In this document: positions 35,322 to 43,188 of the stretch, piece by piece
How positions within the stretch are numbered: the stretch's first letter is position 1
Layout: every line of letters starts with the position of its first letter
Source of the DNA: JBBQXK01 sp038209775
GTDB taxonomy: Bacteria > Pseudomonadota > Alphaproteobacteria > Rhodobacterales > Rhodobacteraceae
DNA: 64,000 nucleotides
Assembly: GCA_038209775.1 (NCBI GenBank)
Contig: JBBQXK010000011.1
Span: 26,349 to 90,348, forward strand
Direction of reading: 5' to 3'
Translations under genes and position numbers: made by a program
Notes under the pieces: generated by a model
What the model was told of the DNA's origin: nothing
What the model saw: only the letters and a program-made list of their open reading frames with translations
Databases searched by the model: none

Positions 35322-36878
35322 TCAGAAATCCGTCGGCGCCCCACCCTCCTGCTTCCGCCTCGCCACGAACCGCGTCAGGTCCTCCAGTGCTGCATGGTCG
35401 ATCTCGGGGGCCTCGAACTCCGCCAGGATCGACTTGTAGATCCGGTGCGCCCGTTCCGGCGCCCAGACCGACCCATCCGCCTGCCAGGCCTCATAATTCC
35501 GCCAGTCGCTCATGAACGGCGCGTGGAACGCGGTCTGGTATCGGTCCTGCGTGTGCTGGACGCCGAAATAATGGCCCCCGGCACCCACCTCGCGGATCGC
35601 GTCGAACGCCAGATCCTCGTCGGTGGTGGCAAAGGTCGCCTCTTCGAAATACCGCTGGATCATCTGCAACACCTCGCAATCCATGACGAATTTCTCAGGG
35701 CTGGCGATCAGCCCCCCCTCCAGCCAACCCGCCGCGTGATAGACCATGTTGGTCCCCGACTGCACCGCGGCCCAAAGCGAATTGCACGTCTCCCACATTG
35801 ACTGCGCATCCGGCACATTGCCCGCACAGACCCCCGATGACCGCATCGGCACCCCATAAAACCGCACCAGTTGCCCGGTCATCTGTGTGGCGCGCATGTA
35901 TTCCGGCGTGCCAAAGGCCGGTGCCCCCGACTTCATGTCGACGTTCGACGTGAAGGTGCCGATGGCCACAGGACACCCCGGATTTATGTATTGCAACAAC
36001 GCGATAGCCGACAATGCCTCGGCAATAGACAGCGCCACCGCCCCCGCCATCGTGACCGGCGCCATCGCCCCGGCCAAGGTGAACGGCGTCACTACAACGG
36101 GTTGCCCCCGCTTGGCCAGCCGCATCGCCCCGTCCAGCATCGGATAGTCATGCTTCAATGGCGAAACTGAGTTGATATTCGTGTACATCCGGGGCTTTGC
36201 ATCGAACTCTTCATGCGACAGCCCGGCCGCCAGCCGCACCATCTCCATCACATCCTCGACCCGCTCCGCGCCCAGTGAATAGGCATGAACCACCTTGTCG
36301 GTCAGCGTCAGCTTCTCGAACAGGCAATCCAGATGGCGAACACTTGCATGAATATCAACGGGTTCCACCGGATACCCGCCCGCGATGTGGATGCAGTTGA
36401 AGTACTGCGTCAGCTTCATGAACTCGCGGAACGTCTGGAAATCGCCCGATCTTTTGCCACGCTCCAGATCCCAGGCGTTGGGCGGGGATGACACGTTCAC
36501 GAAAATCATGGACTTGCCGCCCATGATGACCTCACGCGCGGGGTTTCGCGGGGTGATGGTGAACTGCGACGGGGCACGGGCCACCATCTCCATCACGAAA
36601 TCCTCGTCGAAACGCACGTTCGTGCCGCTGACGATGCAGCCGGCCTGTCGCAGAATCGCCACGGCATCGGGGTTCAACATCTCGATTCCGATGTCGCGCA
36701 AGATGCGCATCGCGGCCTTGTGGATGCGCTGAACCCCTTCGGCATCAAGGGGTTCGGTCGGGCGGTCAGGGTTCTGGGGGATGCGCCAGGGCATCTGGTC
36801 GATGGCGGCATTGCCCGCGCGGATCTTGTTGCCCGCCCGCCCGCCTGCGCGGCGCTTGCGCCCTGTGTCCTCGGTCAT
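35322..36878 (-). CDS. Trimethylamine methyltransferase (MttB) family protein, non-pyrrolysine
   Basis: A 518-residue member of the MttB superfamily, with GIEMLNPDAVAILRQAGC, NVSSPPNAWDLERGKRSGDF and GTPEYMRATQMTGQLVRFYGVPMRSSG typical. The frame is continuous without an internal TAG, so it belongs to the non-pyrrolysine group, whose studied members demethylate quaternary amines such as glycine betaine using a corrinoid protein. No corrinoid protein or methyltransferase partner is adjacent, so substrate and partner are unknown. GGAGG precedes the ATG at 36878 by 6 nt. Confidence 0.88.
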   Translation of the reverse strand: MTEDTGRKRRAGGRAGNKIRAGNAAIDQMPWRIPQNPDRPTEPLDAEGVQRIHKAAMRILRDIGIEMLNPDAVAILRQAGCIVSGTNVRFDEDFVMEMVARAPSQFTITPRNPAREVIMGGKSMIFVNVSSPPNAWDLERGKRSGDFQTFREFMKLTQYFNCIHIAGGYPVEPVDIHASVRHLDCLFEKLTLTDKVVHAYSLGAERVEDVMEMVRLAAGLSHEEFDAKPRMYTNINSVSPLKHDYPMLDGAMRLAKRGQPVVVTPFTLAGAMAPVTMAGAVALSIAEALSAIALLQYINPGCPVAIGTFTSNVDMKSGAPAFGTPEYMRATQMTGQLVRFYGVPMRSSGVCAGNVPDAQSMWETCNSLWAAVQSGTNMVYHAAGWLEGGLIASPEKFVMDCEVLQMIQRYFEEATFATTDEDLAFDAIREVGAGGHYFGVQHTQDRYQTAFHAPFMSDWRNYEAWQADGSVWAPERAHRIYKSILAEFEAPEIDHAALEDLTRFVARRKQEGGAPTDF

Positions 36879-36973
36879 GATGGCCTCCGTCGCGGTTTGG
36901 CACAGCATGGCGCAAAGGAGGCGTCAATGCGCCCACCGGAACCGACCGGAATGCGTCGTTTTCGCGCGATGGC

Positions 36974-37672
36974 TCAGGCGGACAGGCTGTCGATCCAGTC
37001 ACCAAGGGCGGCAATATCGGGCAGAACCGCATCGGCCATGGGTGCCAGCTCATCCGCGCCGGCAATGCCGGTCAGCACCGCCACCGTCCGCATACCCGCT
37101 GCACGTCCCGCCACAAGATCGTGGTGGCTGTCGCCCACCATCACAACGCGCCCCGGTGCCAGCCCGCAGTGTGCTGCAAAGGCCAACAGCATGCCCGGCC
37201 CAGGCTTTGCCCCATGCCCCGAGTCGAAACCTGCAATCGTATCAAAGAGATGCGCCACGCCATGCGCCGCCAGATGCGCCCGCGCCGCCGCCTCGGCATC
37301 GTTGGTGGCAAGCCCAATCTGCAGCCCCCGCGCCCGGAGCGCACTCAGAACCGGCAGCAGCGACACCGCCTCGGCCATCGGTGCCACCTCGGCAAGCGCG
37401 TTCATCCGTGATGCCAGCTTGGCCTGCGTCATCCCCGGCAACAGGGGCAGCATTGCCGCCGCAATGTCATCCGCGGTGGCCGCAATCACCGGGCTGTCGG
37501 GGGCAAAACTGCCTGTGGCAAGGTCATAGCCGATGGACGCCGCCAAATCCGCCGCCTGCACCTCCGCCCGCTCTGCCGCGATTGCATGCACCAGCCGCGC
37601 GGTCCAGCCCCCCCAACTGCGCCGGAAATCGAACAGCGTGCCATCCTTGTCGAAAATCACGCCGTCGATCAT
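36974..37672 (-). CDS. HAD-family phosphatase, phosphoglycolate phosphatase-like
   Basis: A 232-residue HAD hydrolase. Motif I FDKDGTLFDF (nucleophile and acid Asp) is at residues 6-15, motif II GLATND near 120, motif III KPGPGM and motif IV MVGDSHHD near 170. The helical cap sits between motifs I and II. It resembles Gph-type phosphatases; the exact substrate cannot be fixed from sequence. The start at 37672 is clear from MIDGVIFDKDGT. It is 66 bp from the DUF3572 gene on the same strand. Confidence 0.9.
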   Translation of the reverse strand: MIDGVIFDKDGTLFDFRRSWGGWTARLVHAIAAERAEVQAADLAASIGYDLATGSFAPDSPVIAATADDIAAAMLPLLPGMTQAKLASRMNALAEVAPMAEAVSLLPVLSALRARGLQIGLATNDAEAAARAHLAAHGVAHLFDTIAGFDSGHGAKPGPGMLLAFAAHCGLAPGRVVMVGDSHHDLVAGRAAGMRTVAVLTGIAGADELAPMADAVLPDIAALGDWIDSLSA

Positions 37673-37738
37673 GCCTGCTGTCCTTCGGTTTCGCAGCGGC
37701 CAAGATGGCGGCACACGGCAAAGGTTGCAACCGGGCGA

Positions 37739-38020
37739 TCAGGTCCAGTGCGGCACGTCACCCCCGGGCAAGGCCGCGCGGGCCCGCATCGGCGCATCAA
37801 AGGCCAGCCCCTCATCGGTGCAAAAAGCCACAACATTGCCCTCGTCCGACAAAAGGACATCAAGCACCGCCCCCAGAAACACCGGATCACGCGCGCCCGC
37901 TGCCAGATCGGCCGGTGCGGCACCAGTGGCGGCCAGAAAGGCCATGCGCCGGGCCTCGTCCCCCAGGGTCCAGACCAGCGCACGCAGGGCGATGGCTTCG
38001 GCGGCTTCTTGCCCATGCAT
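37739..38020 (-). CDS. DUF3572 protein
   Basis: A 93-residue acidic helical protein (AEAIALRALVWTLGDEARRMAFLAATGAAPADLAAGARDPVFLGAVLDVLL), matching the small alphaproteobacterial DUF3572 family; function unknown. GGAG lies 9 nt upstream of the ATG at 38020. It is divergent from the PleD-like gene. Confidence 0.85.
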   Translation of the reverse strand: MHGQEAAEAIALRALVWTLGDEARRMAFLAATGAAPADLAAGARDPVFLGAVLDVLLSDEGNVVAFCTDEGLAFDAPMRARAALPGGDVPHWT

Positions 38021-38130
38021 GGTGGATTCTCCCTTTGTCGTGACGAGATGACCGAGTCGCGGAAAGGAAATCTTAACCAATCGGACCCACAACATTAACA
38101 GGTGACATATCCCGGACGGCTAGAATTGCC

Positions 38131-39516
38131 ATGAACGGCAGAGTTCTCATCATCGACGGACAGGCGTCCAACCGGATCGTCCTCAAGGCGCGGCTGGCGG
38201 CGGCCTGTTACGATGCCTTGCCGGCGGCGGATGGCGAAACCGGCCTCGCCCTTGCGCGAGAGGCGGGGCCGGATGCGATCCTGATCGACCTTGATCTTCC
38301 CGGTGCGGTCAGCGGTCTGGGCCTGCTGCGCCGGCTGCGGGCGGACAGGCGGCTGTCGACGGTGCCGCTGGTGGCACTCGGCGGCCCGCAAGACCGCGAA
38401 GGCCGCATTGCGGCGCTGCAGGCCGGGGCCGATGACGTGATGACCAAGCCGGTCAATGACCTGGCCCTGCTGGCCCGCCTGCGCAACCTCTTGCGGCGGC
38501 GCGAGGCGCTTGAGGATCTGGGGGGCGGCGTGGCCTCGGTGCGTGAACTGGGCCTTGCCGAGGCCGCGGAACCGTTTGAGCGTCCGGGCCTTGTGGCCCT
38601 CGTCACCACCCGTCCCGACACCGCCCTGCGCTTGCGACGCGATCTGTCGCCGCTGTTGTCAGACCGCCTTGTCGCCCTGTCCCCGTCCGAGGCTTTGGTT
38701 GAGGGGACAGGTCCGGTGCCCGACGTCTTTGTGATCGAGGGGCAGCCTTCGGGCGACGACGGATCATTGCGCCTGATGTCCGACCTGCGCAGTCGCGCGT
38801 CGACCCGGCACGCGGTGTTCTGCCTGCTCCGCCCGGCCACCGCGCAGGGCGAAGATGCGATGGCCTTTGATCTTGGCGCGCATGATCTGGCCGAAACCGG
38901 CGGCGATCCGCGCGAACTGGCGTTGCGTCTCAGCGGCCTTTTGCGGCGCAAGCGGCTGTCCGACAACCTGCGCGCCACAGTCCGCGACGGATTGCGCCTG
39001 GCGGTGATCGACCCGCTGACGGGCCTGCACAACCGACGCTACGGGCTGAACCAGCTTGCCGGGATTGCCGAGGCCGCGCGGGTCGAAGGCGAATACTTTG
39101 CCGTAATGGTGGTCGACCTTGACCGGTTCAAATCGGTGAACGACCGCTGGGGCCATCCCGCAGGCGACGCAGTTCTGGTCGAGGTGGCGCGAAGGCTGGC
39201 CGACAACATCCGCGCGGGCGACCTTCTGGCGCGGATCGGCGGGGAAGAGTTTCTGATCGCCCTGCCCGGCGCCGACCTGACCGAGGCGCGGATGGTGGCC
39301 GACCGGCTGTGTCAGGTCGTCAAGGAAAGCCCTATCACGCTGCCCGGGGGGGCCAAGCTCAACATCACCACGTCGATCGGCCTTGCGGTCAGCGAAAGCG
39401 GCGCACCGTTGCAGCGCGAGGCAGTGCAAGTGGTCATCGACCGCGCCGACCGGGCCTTGCTGTCATCGAAATCCTCGGGGCGCAATCAGGTGACGGTCGA
39501 TAGGACGGCGGCCTGA
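38131..39516 (+). CDS. PleD-like response regulator diguanylate cyclase (REC-REC'-GGDEF)
   Basis: A 461-residue cytoplasmic protein. REC1 (residues 1-120) has phosphoacceptor Asp53 (ILIDLDLPG) and Lys in MTKPVN, but the acidic pair is reduced to IDG (Asp9, Gly10). A second, degenerate REC follows at about 150-290. The GGDEF domain has GGEEF at residues 370-374 and RAGD as an RxxD inhibitory site. In Caulobacter PleD, phosphorylation of REC1 drives dimerisation and c-di-GMP synthesis. Two TTAAC half-sites 22 bp apart (38073, 38095) in the promoter could be CtrA-type sites. Confidence 0.92.
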   Translation: MNGRVLIIDGQASNRIVLKARLAAACYDALPAADGETGLALAREAGPDAILIDLDLPGAVSGLGLLRRLRADRRLSTVPLVALGGPQDREGRIAALQAGADDVMTKPVNDLALLARLRNLLRRREALEDLGGGVASVRELGLAEAAEPFERPGLVALVTTRPDTALRLRRDLSPLLSDRLVALSPSEALVEGTGPVPDVFVIEGQPSGDDGSLRLMSDLRSRASTRHAVFCLLRPATAQGEDAMAFDLGAHDLAETGGDPRELALRLSGLLRRKRLSDNLRATVRDGLRLAVIDPLTGLHNRRYGLNQLAGIAEAARVEGEYFAVMVVDLDRFKSVNDRWGHPAGDAVLVEVARRLADNIRAGDLLARIGGEEFLIALPGADLTEARMVADRLCQVVKESPITLPGGAKLNITTSIGLAVSESGAPLQREAVQVVIDRADRALLSSKSSGRNQVTVDRTAA

Positions 39517-39645
39517 CGCCGCCTGCCAAGCACCAAAAGCGAACTTCGACGGTGCGGCAAAGACCTGCCACGTCCGGGCACAAGACCAAGGTGGTGCCTG
39601 ACGACCCTTCAGAAGATGTACTGCGCCTTGACGCAACGCTGCAAC

Positions 39646-39693
39646 GGAGTTTTCGAAAACTCCGGCCCGATTTCTTTGAAGAAATCGGCTTTT
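39646..39693. terminator. Twin perfect palindromes in a convergent 330-bp gap
   Basis: In the gene-free stretch 39517-39846, GGAGTTTTCGAAAACTCC (39646-39663) is a perfect 18-bp palindrome. Three bases later, CCGATTTCTT pairs with AAGAAATCGG (39667-39688) around a 2-nt loop and is followed by CTTTT. The second could terminate the PleD-like gene; the first may be a binding site or reinforce the structure. No convincing gene was found in the rest of this gap. Confidence 0.6.
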
Positions 39694-39846
39694 GTCTCAA
39701 CGATGTGTTTCTGTTCGAAGTCGCGATTCGAGAAGACCCTATCCCGCACATCACAACCGCCCCTGCCACAAACAGACCCGGGCCGAAGGCCGCAAACACG
39801 CAGTCACATCATTGATATCAAGGGGCTTCAGGCAAAACCCGTCCCC

Positions 39847-40362
39847 TCACGGTGCCGGACTGTCGCCACTACGATCACCTCGTTTGCGCGGACCACGGCG
39901 CAGTTCACGCTCCAGCCTGTCGGCAAGGGCCAGTCGGTCAGCCTGCGACAGCGTCACCACCCGGTCCTCGATCAGCGACAGGCCCAGTTTCAGCCGCCCC
40001 TGCGTCCGCTCGGCCCCGCGTGCAAGGCTGTCGTGCAGGGCATCGGGGTCGAAAGGCTGGGCGCGCAGGGCGGCCAGCAGGGCGCGGATATCTTCGCGCA
40101 TGGCCCGGCGACCATCACCCGCAGGGCCGGCCTGCGCCAGAAAAGTCTGGCGCAACGCTGCCCGGTCCTCGGGCGACAGGGCGGCGGCAAAGGGGCCAAA
40201 CCCAAGATCACGCACCGCCACCGATGGCGGGCCACCGCGCAGGAACATGCCCACGGCAGCCCCCGCAATCAAAAGGTTCAGCGCCAGCGATACCACCAGA
40301 AGGACGCGCATCCACCGGGGCGACGCGGGCGGAACAGGTGTTGCGGCATCATCCATCGGCAT
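39847..40362 (-). CDS. Periplasmic metal-sensor-like protein (Metal_resist/CnrX type)
   Basis: A 171-residue protein with one N-terminal membrane anchor (VLLVVSLALNLLIAGAAVGMFL, about residues 20-41) and a helical periplasmic domain (SPEDRAALRQTFLAQ, AMREDIRALLAALRAQPFDPDAL, LIEDRVVTLSQADRLALADRLERELR). This resembles the heavy-metal resistance sensors CnrX and ZraP. It overlaps the anti-sigma gene by 14 bp. In CnrYXH-like systems such a protein releases the sigma factor when it binds metal; the signal here is unknown. Confidence 0.78.
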   Translation of the reverse strand: MPMDDAATPVPPASPRWMRVLLVVSLALNLLIAGAAVGMFLRGGPPSVAVRDLGFGPFAAALSPEDRAALRQTFLAQAGPAGDGRRAMREDIRALLAALRAQPFDPDALHDSLARGAERTQGRLKLGLSLIEDRVVTLSQADRLALADRLERELRRGPRKRGDRSGDSPAP

Positions 40363-40693
40363 CGTCGATCATTCCTTCCAGATCAGGGAACAGGTCCAGA
40401 CTGTCCCCTGCGGCCGGGGCCCAGAGCGTGGCGGCAAAGTCGTCAACGGCGGCGGGCGGGGCAAGGCCGATCCACAGGCCGGCAAAAGTGGCCGTTGCAA
40501 GGCCCGCCAATGCGCCGGTGCCGCCAAGTGCTGCAATCCAACCGCCCAGTCGAAACCGGGCGCGCACCGGCACCGACCGACGCGGTTGCACTGCCGCGGC
40601 ATCGGCCAGTATCCGCGCCATCAGCACCGGCGACGGCTGCGCGACCTCGGCCCGCGCCGCCGCGAAAAGATCGTCAAGGTCATGGTCCGCCAT
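40349..40693 (-). CDS. Single-pass anti-sigma factor
   Basis: A 114-residue protein with a cytoplasmic N-terminal segment (DLDDLFAAARAEVAQPSPVLMARILADA), one membrane helix at about residues 51-75 (WIAALGGTGALAGLATATFAGLWIGL) and a short periplasmic acidic end. Position and topology mark it as the anti-sigma of the ECF factor. GGAGG precedes the ATG at 40693. It overlaps the sigma gene by 14 bp and the sensor gene by 14 bp, so all three are tightly coupled. Confidence 0.82.
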   Translation of the reverse strand: MADHDLDDLFAAARAEVAQPSPVLMARILADAAAVQPRRSVPVRARFRLGGWIAALGGTGALAGLATATFAGLWIGLAPPAAVDDFAATLWAPAAGDSLDLFPDLEGMIDDADG

Positions 40694-41303
40694 CATCGCC
40701 TCCATCCGTCCAGCCAAGTGCCGCGCGCTGCCCTGCAAGGATCGCCGAAAGTGCGCGCTTGCCACGCGCGGTCAGGCTTTCCACCGCCTCGACGCCCAGA
40801 TCCAGCACCACTGCAATCTCGGGGTTCGACAGCCCCTCGATATGGCGCAGCACCACCGCCTGGCGCTGCCGGTCAGGCAGTTGCGCCAGTGCCGCCTCCA
40901 GCGCCGCCGCACGGTCGGCGGCGATCAGCTGCGCCTCGGCCCCGGGGGTGGCATCGGCCACCTCGGGCGCATCCTCCAGCGTGCCGTCGCGGCGGCGCAT
41001 CCGCGTCCGTCTGCGGTCGGTACAGAGGTTGGTGACCACCCGGTAGACCCAGGTCGACACCCTTGCCTCGCCCGGACGCCAGTCGGGGGCCACGCGCCAC
41101 AGGCGCAGCATTGCCTCTTGCACCACATCCTCCGCCTCGGCCCGGTCGCCCGCCAAGAGCCGCGTCGCATAGCCAAGCGCCCGGGGAACCAGCCGCCCCG
41201 ACAGATTGCGTGCCGCCCCCGGATCGCCGTTCGCATACAGGACCAGCAGCGCCTCGTCCGGCACGTCTGGTTCGGGCGTTGCGGCAAGGGCAGTCCGGGC
41301 CAT
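40680..41303 (-). CDS. ECF RNA polymerase sigma factor
   Basis: A 207-residue sigma-70 family ECF protein. Region 2: LLAGDRAEAEDVVQEAMLRLWR and STWVYRVVTNLCTDRRRTRMRR; region 4: LPDRQRQAVVLRHIEGLSNPEIAVVLDLGVEAVESLTARGKRAL. No extra domains. It recruits RNA polymerase to envelope-stress promoters and is held by the downstream anti-sigma. The ATG at 41303 is favoured by spacing to AGG; 41309 is an alternative. The EF-hand gene lies 91 bp upstream on the same strand and may be part of its regulon. Confidence 0.93.
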   Translation of the reverse strand: MARTALAATPEPDVPDEALLVLYANGDPGAARNLSGRLVPRALGYATRLLAGDRAEAEDVVQEAMLRLWRVAPDWRPGEARVSTWVYRVVTNLCTDRRRTRMRRRDGTLEDAPEVADATPGAEAQLIAADRAAALEAALAQLPDRQRQAVVLRHIEGLSNPEIAVVLDLGVEAVESLTARGKRALSAILAGQRAALGWTDGGDDGGP

Positions 41304-41348
41304 CGTCATCCTGCATTCAGCCTAGCGCATCCCTGTCCCGCCGCAACG

Positions 41349-41382
41349 CCTGCGCGGCCCCACCGTGGCGGGGCCGCGCAGG
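41349..41382. terminator. 13-bp hairpin between EF-hand gene and sigma operon
   Basis: CCTGCGCGGCCCC (41349-41361) pairs perfectly with GGGGCCGCGCAGG (41370-41382) around 8 nt. It lies 11 nt after the EF-hand stop. There is no T run, so termination may be partial, allowing some read-through into the sigma gene. Confidence 0.6.
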
Positions 41383-41393
41383 TTACCCTGCGA

Positions 41394-41906
41394 TCATTCC
41401 AGCGGGCCGTCATCCGGTCCGCCATGGCCGCGATGCTTGCCCATACGCTTGGCCATGTGCTTGCGGGCTGCCTCGGCCTCTTCCACCGAAATCGCGCCGT
41501 CCTTGTCACTGTCGATGCGGTCAAAGACCGACAGCGGCGACGGGCCGGCCGCCATTTCCGCGACCGAGATCAGGCCGTCGCCATCGGTGTCATGCCGCTC
41601 GATCATGCGGGCCACCATGTCGTCGGCCCGCGCGCCGGCGCGTTCCATCGCCTGCGCCTTCAGTTCCGCCGCGCTCAGTTTGCCATCCTTGTCGGCATCA
41701 AGTGCGACCACCCGGGCGGCACGATGCGCCTCGACCTCGGCCTTGGTAATCTTGCCATCCTTGTCGGCATCGATGGCGGCGAAATCCATCAGCGGGAAAG
41801 GGCCCTCGGCCCCCCGGCCCATGCGGTCGGCCATCGCCACCGTGGTCAGGCCGCCCAGCATCAGCGCCACAAGGGCCGCACTGCCCATCATCTGTTTCGT
41901 TGTCAT
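41394..41906 (-). CDS. Secreted EF-hand calcium-binding protein
   Basis: A 170-residue protein with a signal peptide (residues 1-26, cleavage after AMA) and four EF-hand loops: DADKDGKITKAE, DADKDGKLSAAE, DTDGDGLISVAE and DSDKDGAISVEE. The C-terminus is His/Gly/Asp-rich. It should bind Ca2+ in the periplasm, as a buffer or sensor (calmodulin-like, CaSP-type). AAGGA lies 8 nt before the ATG at 41906. It lies directly upstream of the ECF sigma operon, which suggests a link between divalent-metal sensing and envelope stress. Confidence 0.92.
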   Translation of the reverse strand: MTTKQMMGSAALVALMLGGLTTVAMADRMGRGAEGPFPLMDFAAIDADKDGKITKAEVEAHRAARVVALDADKDGKLSAAELKAQAMERAGARADDMVARMIERHDTDGDGLISVAEMAAGPSPLSVFDRIDSDKDGAISVEEAEAARKHMAKRMGKHRGHGGPDDGPLE

Positions 41907-42092
41907 CACATCGTCCTTTTCAGTGTTTCGGGCCATGCGTTGAGGCCCCGATGACCAGACAAACGCGTCATCCGCGCATTTCCGTCGCGGGGTACGCCCG
42001 GCTTTTTTGCGACATCCCGCCGCAAGGCCGTCGTGCCCCCTAAACTTTCCCCACCGGTGCGCATATCTGTGACGCTTGCGAAAGGATGCGCC

Positions 42093-42515
42093 ATGGCCGA
42101 CGGAACGGGTATTCCCCCCTATGACGGGACGGATGCCGACCTTGAGGAACGCGCGCTCAAGCCCGCGCTGATCCGGGGCTGGCGTCGGCGCTGCCCCAAT
42201 TGCGGGGCGGGGCCGATGATGCGCGGCTATCTTCAGGTGCGCGACGATTGCCCGGTCTGCGGCGAAGACCTGCGCCCGCAGCGCGCCGATGACGGGCCGG
42301 CATATCTGACGATCCTGATCGTGGGGCATGTTCTGGCACCGCTGTTGTTGTGGGTGTTCGTGACATGGCGGCCCGACCCGATGACGCTGTTCGCGATCTT
42401 TTCGGTGGGCACGGTGGCGCTGTCGCTGTTCCTGCTGCCGCGCCTCAAGGGGGCGCTTATCGCCCTGCAATGGGCCAAGCGCATGCACGGGTTCGGCCAG
42501 GTTGACCGGCACTGA
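42093..42515 (+). CDS. DUF983 membrane protein with zinc-ribbon-like motif
   Basis: A 140-residue protein of the DUF983 family: CPNCGAGPM and CPVCGEDL form a four-Cys ribbon (residues 33-60), followed by two membrane helices (LTILIVGHVLAPLLLWVFV; LFAIFSVGTVALSLFLLP). Function unknown. The ATG at 42093 follows AAAGGA by 6 nt. The end overlaps the Nudix gene by 14 bp. Confidence 0.9.
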   Translation: MADGTGIPPYDGTDADLEERALKPALIRGWRRRCPNCGAGPMMRGYLQVRDDCPVCGEDLRPQRADDGPAYLTILIVGHVLAPLLLWVFVTWRPDPMTLFAIFSVGTVALSLFLLPRLKGALIALQWAKRMHGFGQVDRH

Positions 42516-43188
42516 CACCCCCCAGCCGATCCGCGCGGCAGCGACCGTCGTGCTGTGGCGTAACGGCCCCGAGGGCCCGCGCGTCCTGATGGGGCAACGT
42601 GGGGAGGGGGCGGCTTTCATGCCGTCCAAGTTCGTGTTTCCGGGCGGCGCGGTTGATCCGGCGGATGACGCGGTGGTTCTGGCCGGCGCACTGGATGCCA
42701 CGTCAGAGGCGCGCCTTGGCCATTGGTCCGATGGCCCCGCCCCGGCCACCCTTGCCGCCGCCGCGATCCGCGAGTTGTGGGAGGAAACGGGCCTTGCCCT
42801 GGCCGTGCCCGGTGATTGGTCGCCCGCCCATGACGCGGGTGAGGATTGGGCACGTATGGCGGCACGAGGGCTGCAGCCCTGTGCCGCGAACATGCGGTTC
42901 ATCTTCCGCGCGATCACGCCCCCCGGGCGGTCACGCCGGTTCGATGCGCGGTTCTTTCTGGTGCCCGCGACGGCGATTGCGGGCGACGCGGGCGATGTCA
43001 GTGCGGCATCGGGCGAGTTGTCGCATCTGCAATGGATCGCCCCCGGTCAGGCGCGCGCGCTGGACCTGCCGTTCATCACCGAGGTCGTGCTGGCCGAAGT
43101 GGCGCAACTACTGGGCGGGGGAGGTGACGCGGGGGTGCCGTTCTTCGACAACGCCGCCGACCGGCCCCTGTTCCGCCGTCTGGCCTGA
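42502..43188 (+). CDS. NUDIX hydrolase, NUDT19/CoA-pyrophosphatase-like
   Basis: A 228-residue Nudix protein. The catalytic half of the Nudix box is intact (RELWEETGL); the first Glu of the full signature is replaced by Ala. The long N-terminal segment (RAAATVVLWRNGPEGPRVLMGQRG, FVFPGGAVDPAD) is typical of the NUDT19-like group that hydrolyses CoA-type diphosphates; the substrate is inferred. It starts with TTG at 42502 inside the DUF983 gene. The last 81 bp overlap, antisense, with the annotated end of the desaturase gene. Confidence 0.85.
   Translation: MTGTDTPQPIRAAATVVLWRNGPEGPRVLMGQRGEGAAFMPSKFVFPGGAVDPADDAVVLAGALDATSEARLGHWSDGPAPATLAAAAIRELWEETGLALAVPGDWSPAHDAGEDWARMAARGLQPCAANMRFIFRAITPPGRSRRFDARFFLVPATAIAGDAGDVSAASGELSHLQWIAPGQARALDLPFITEVVLAEVAQLLGGGGDAGVPFFDNAADRPLFRRLA

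Noticed and set aside
35322..36878. Pyrrolysine-containing MttB
   Set aside because: The frame has no internal TAG codon.
39552..39815. Small plus-strand frame of 87 codons in the convergent gap
   Set aside because: No ribosome binding site, no recognisable sequence, and it spans the twin palindromes; better read as non-coding.
39812..39821. TTGATATCAA as an FNR/FnrL site
   Set aside because: FNR boxes are TTGAT-N4-ATCAA; here the half-sites touch, and the site is between convergent gene ends, not at a promoter.
41907..42917. Upstream extension of the EF-hand frame on the minus strand
   Set aside because: It lies antisense to the DUF983 and Nudix genes; the signal peptide and AAGGA give the start at 41906.
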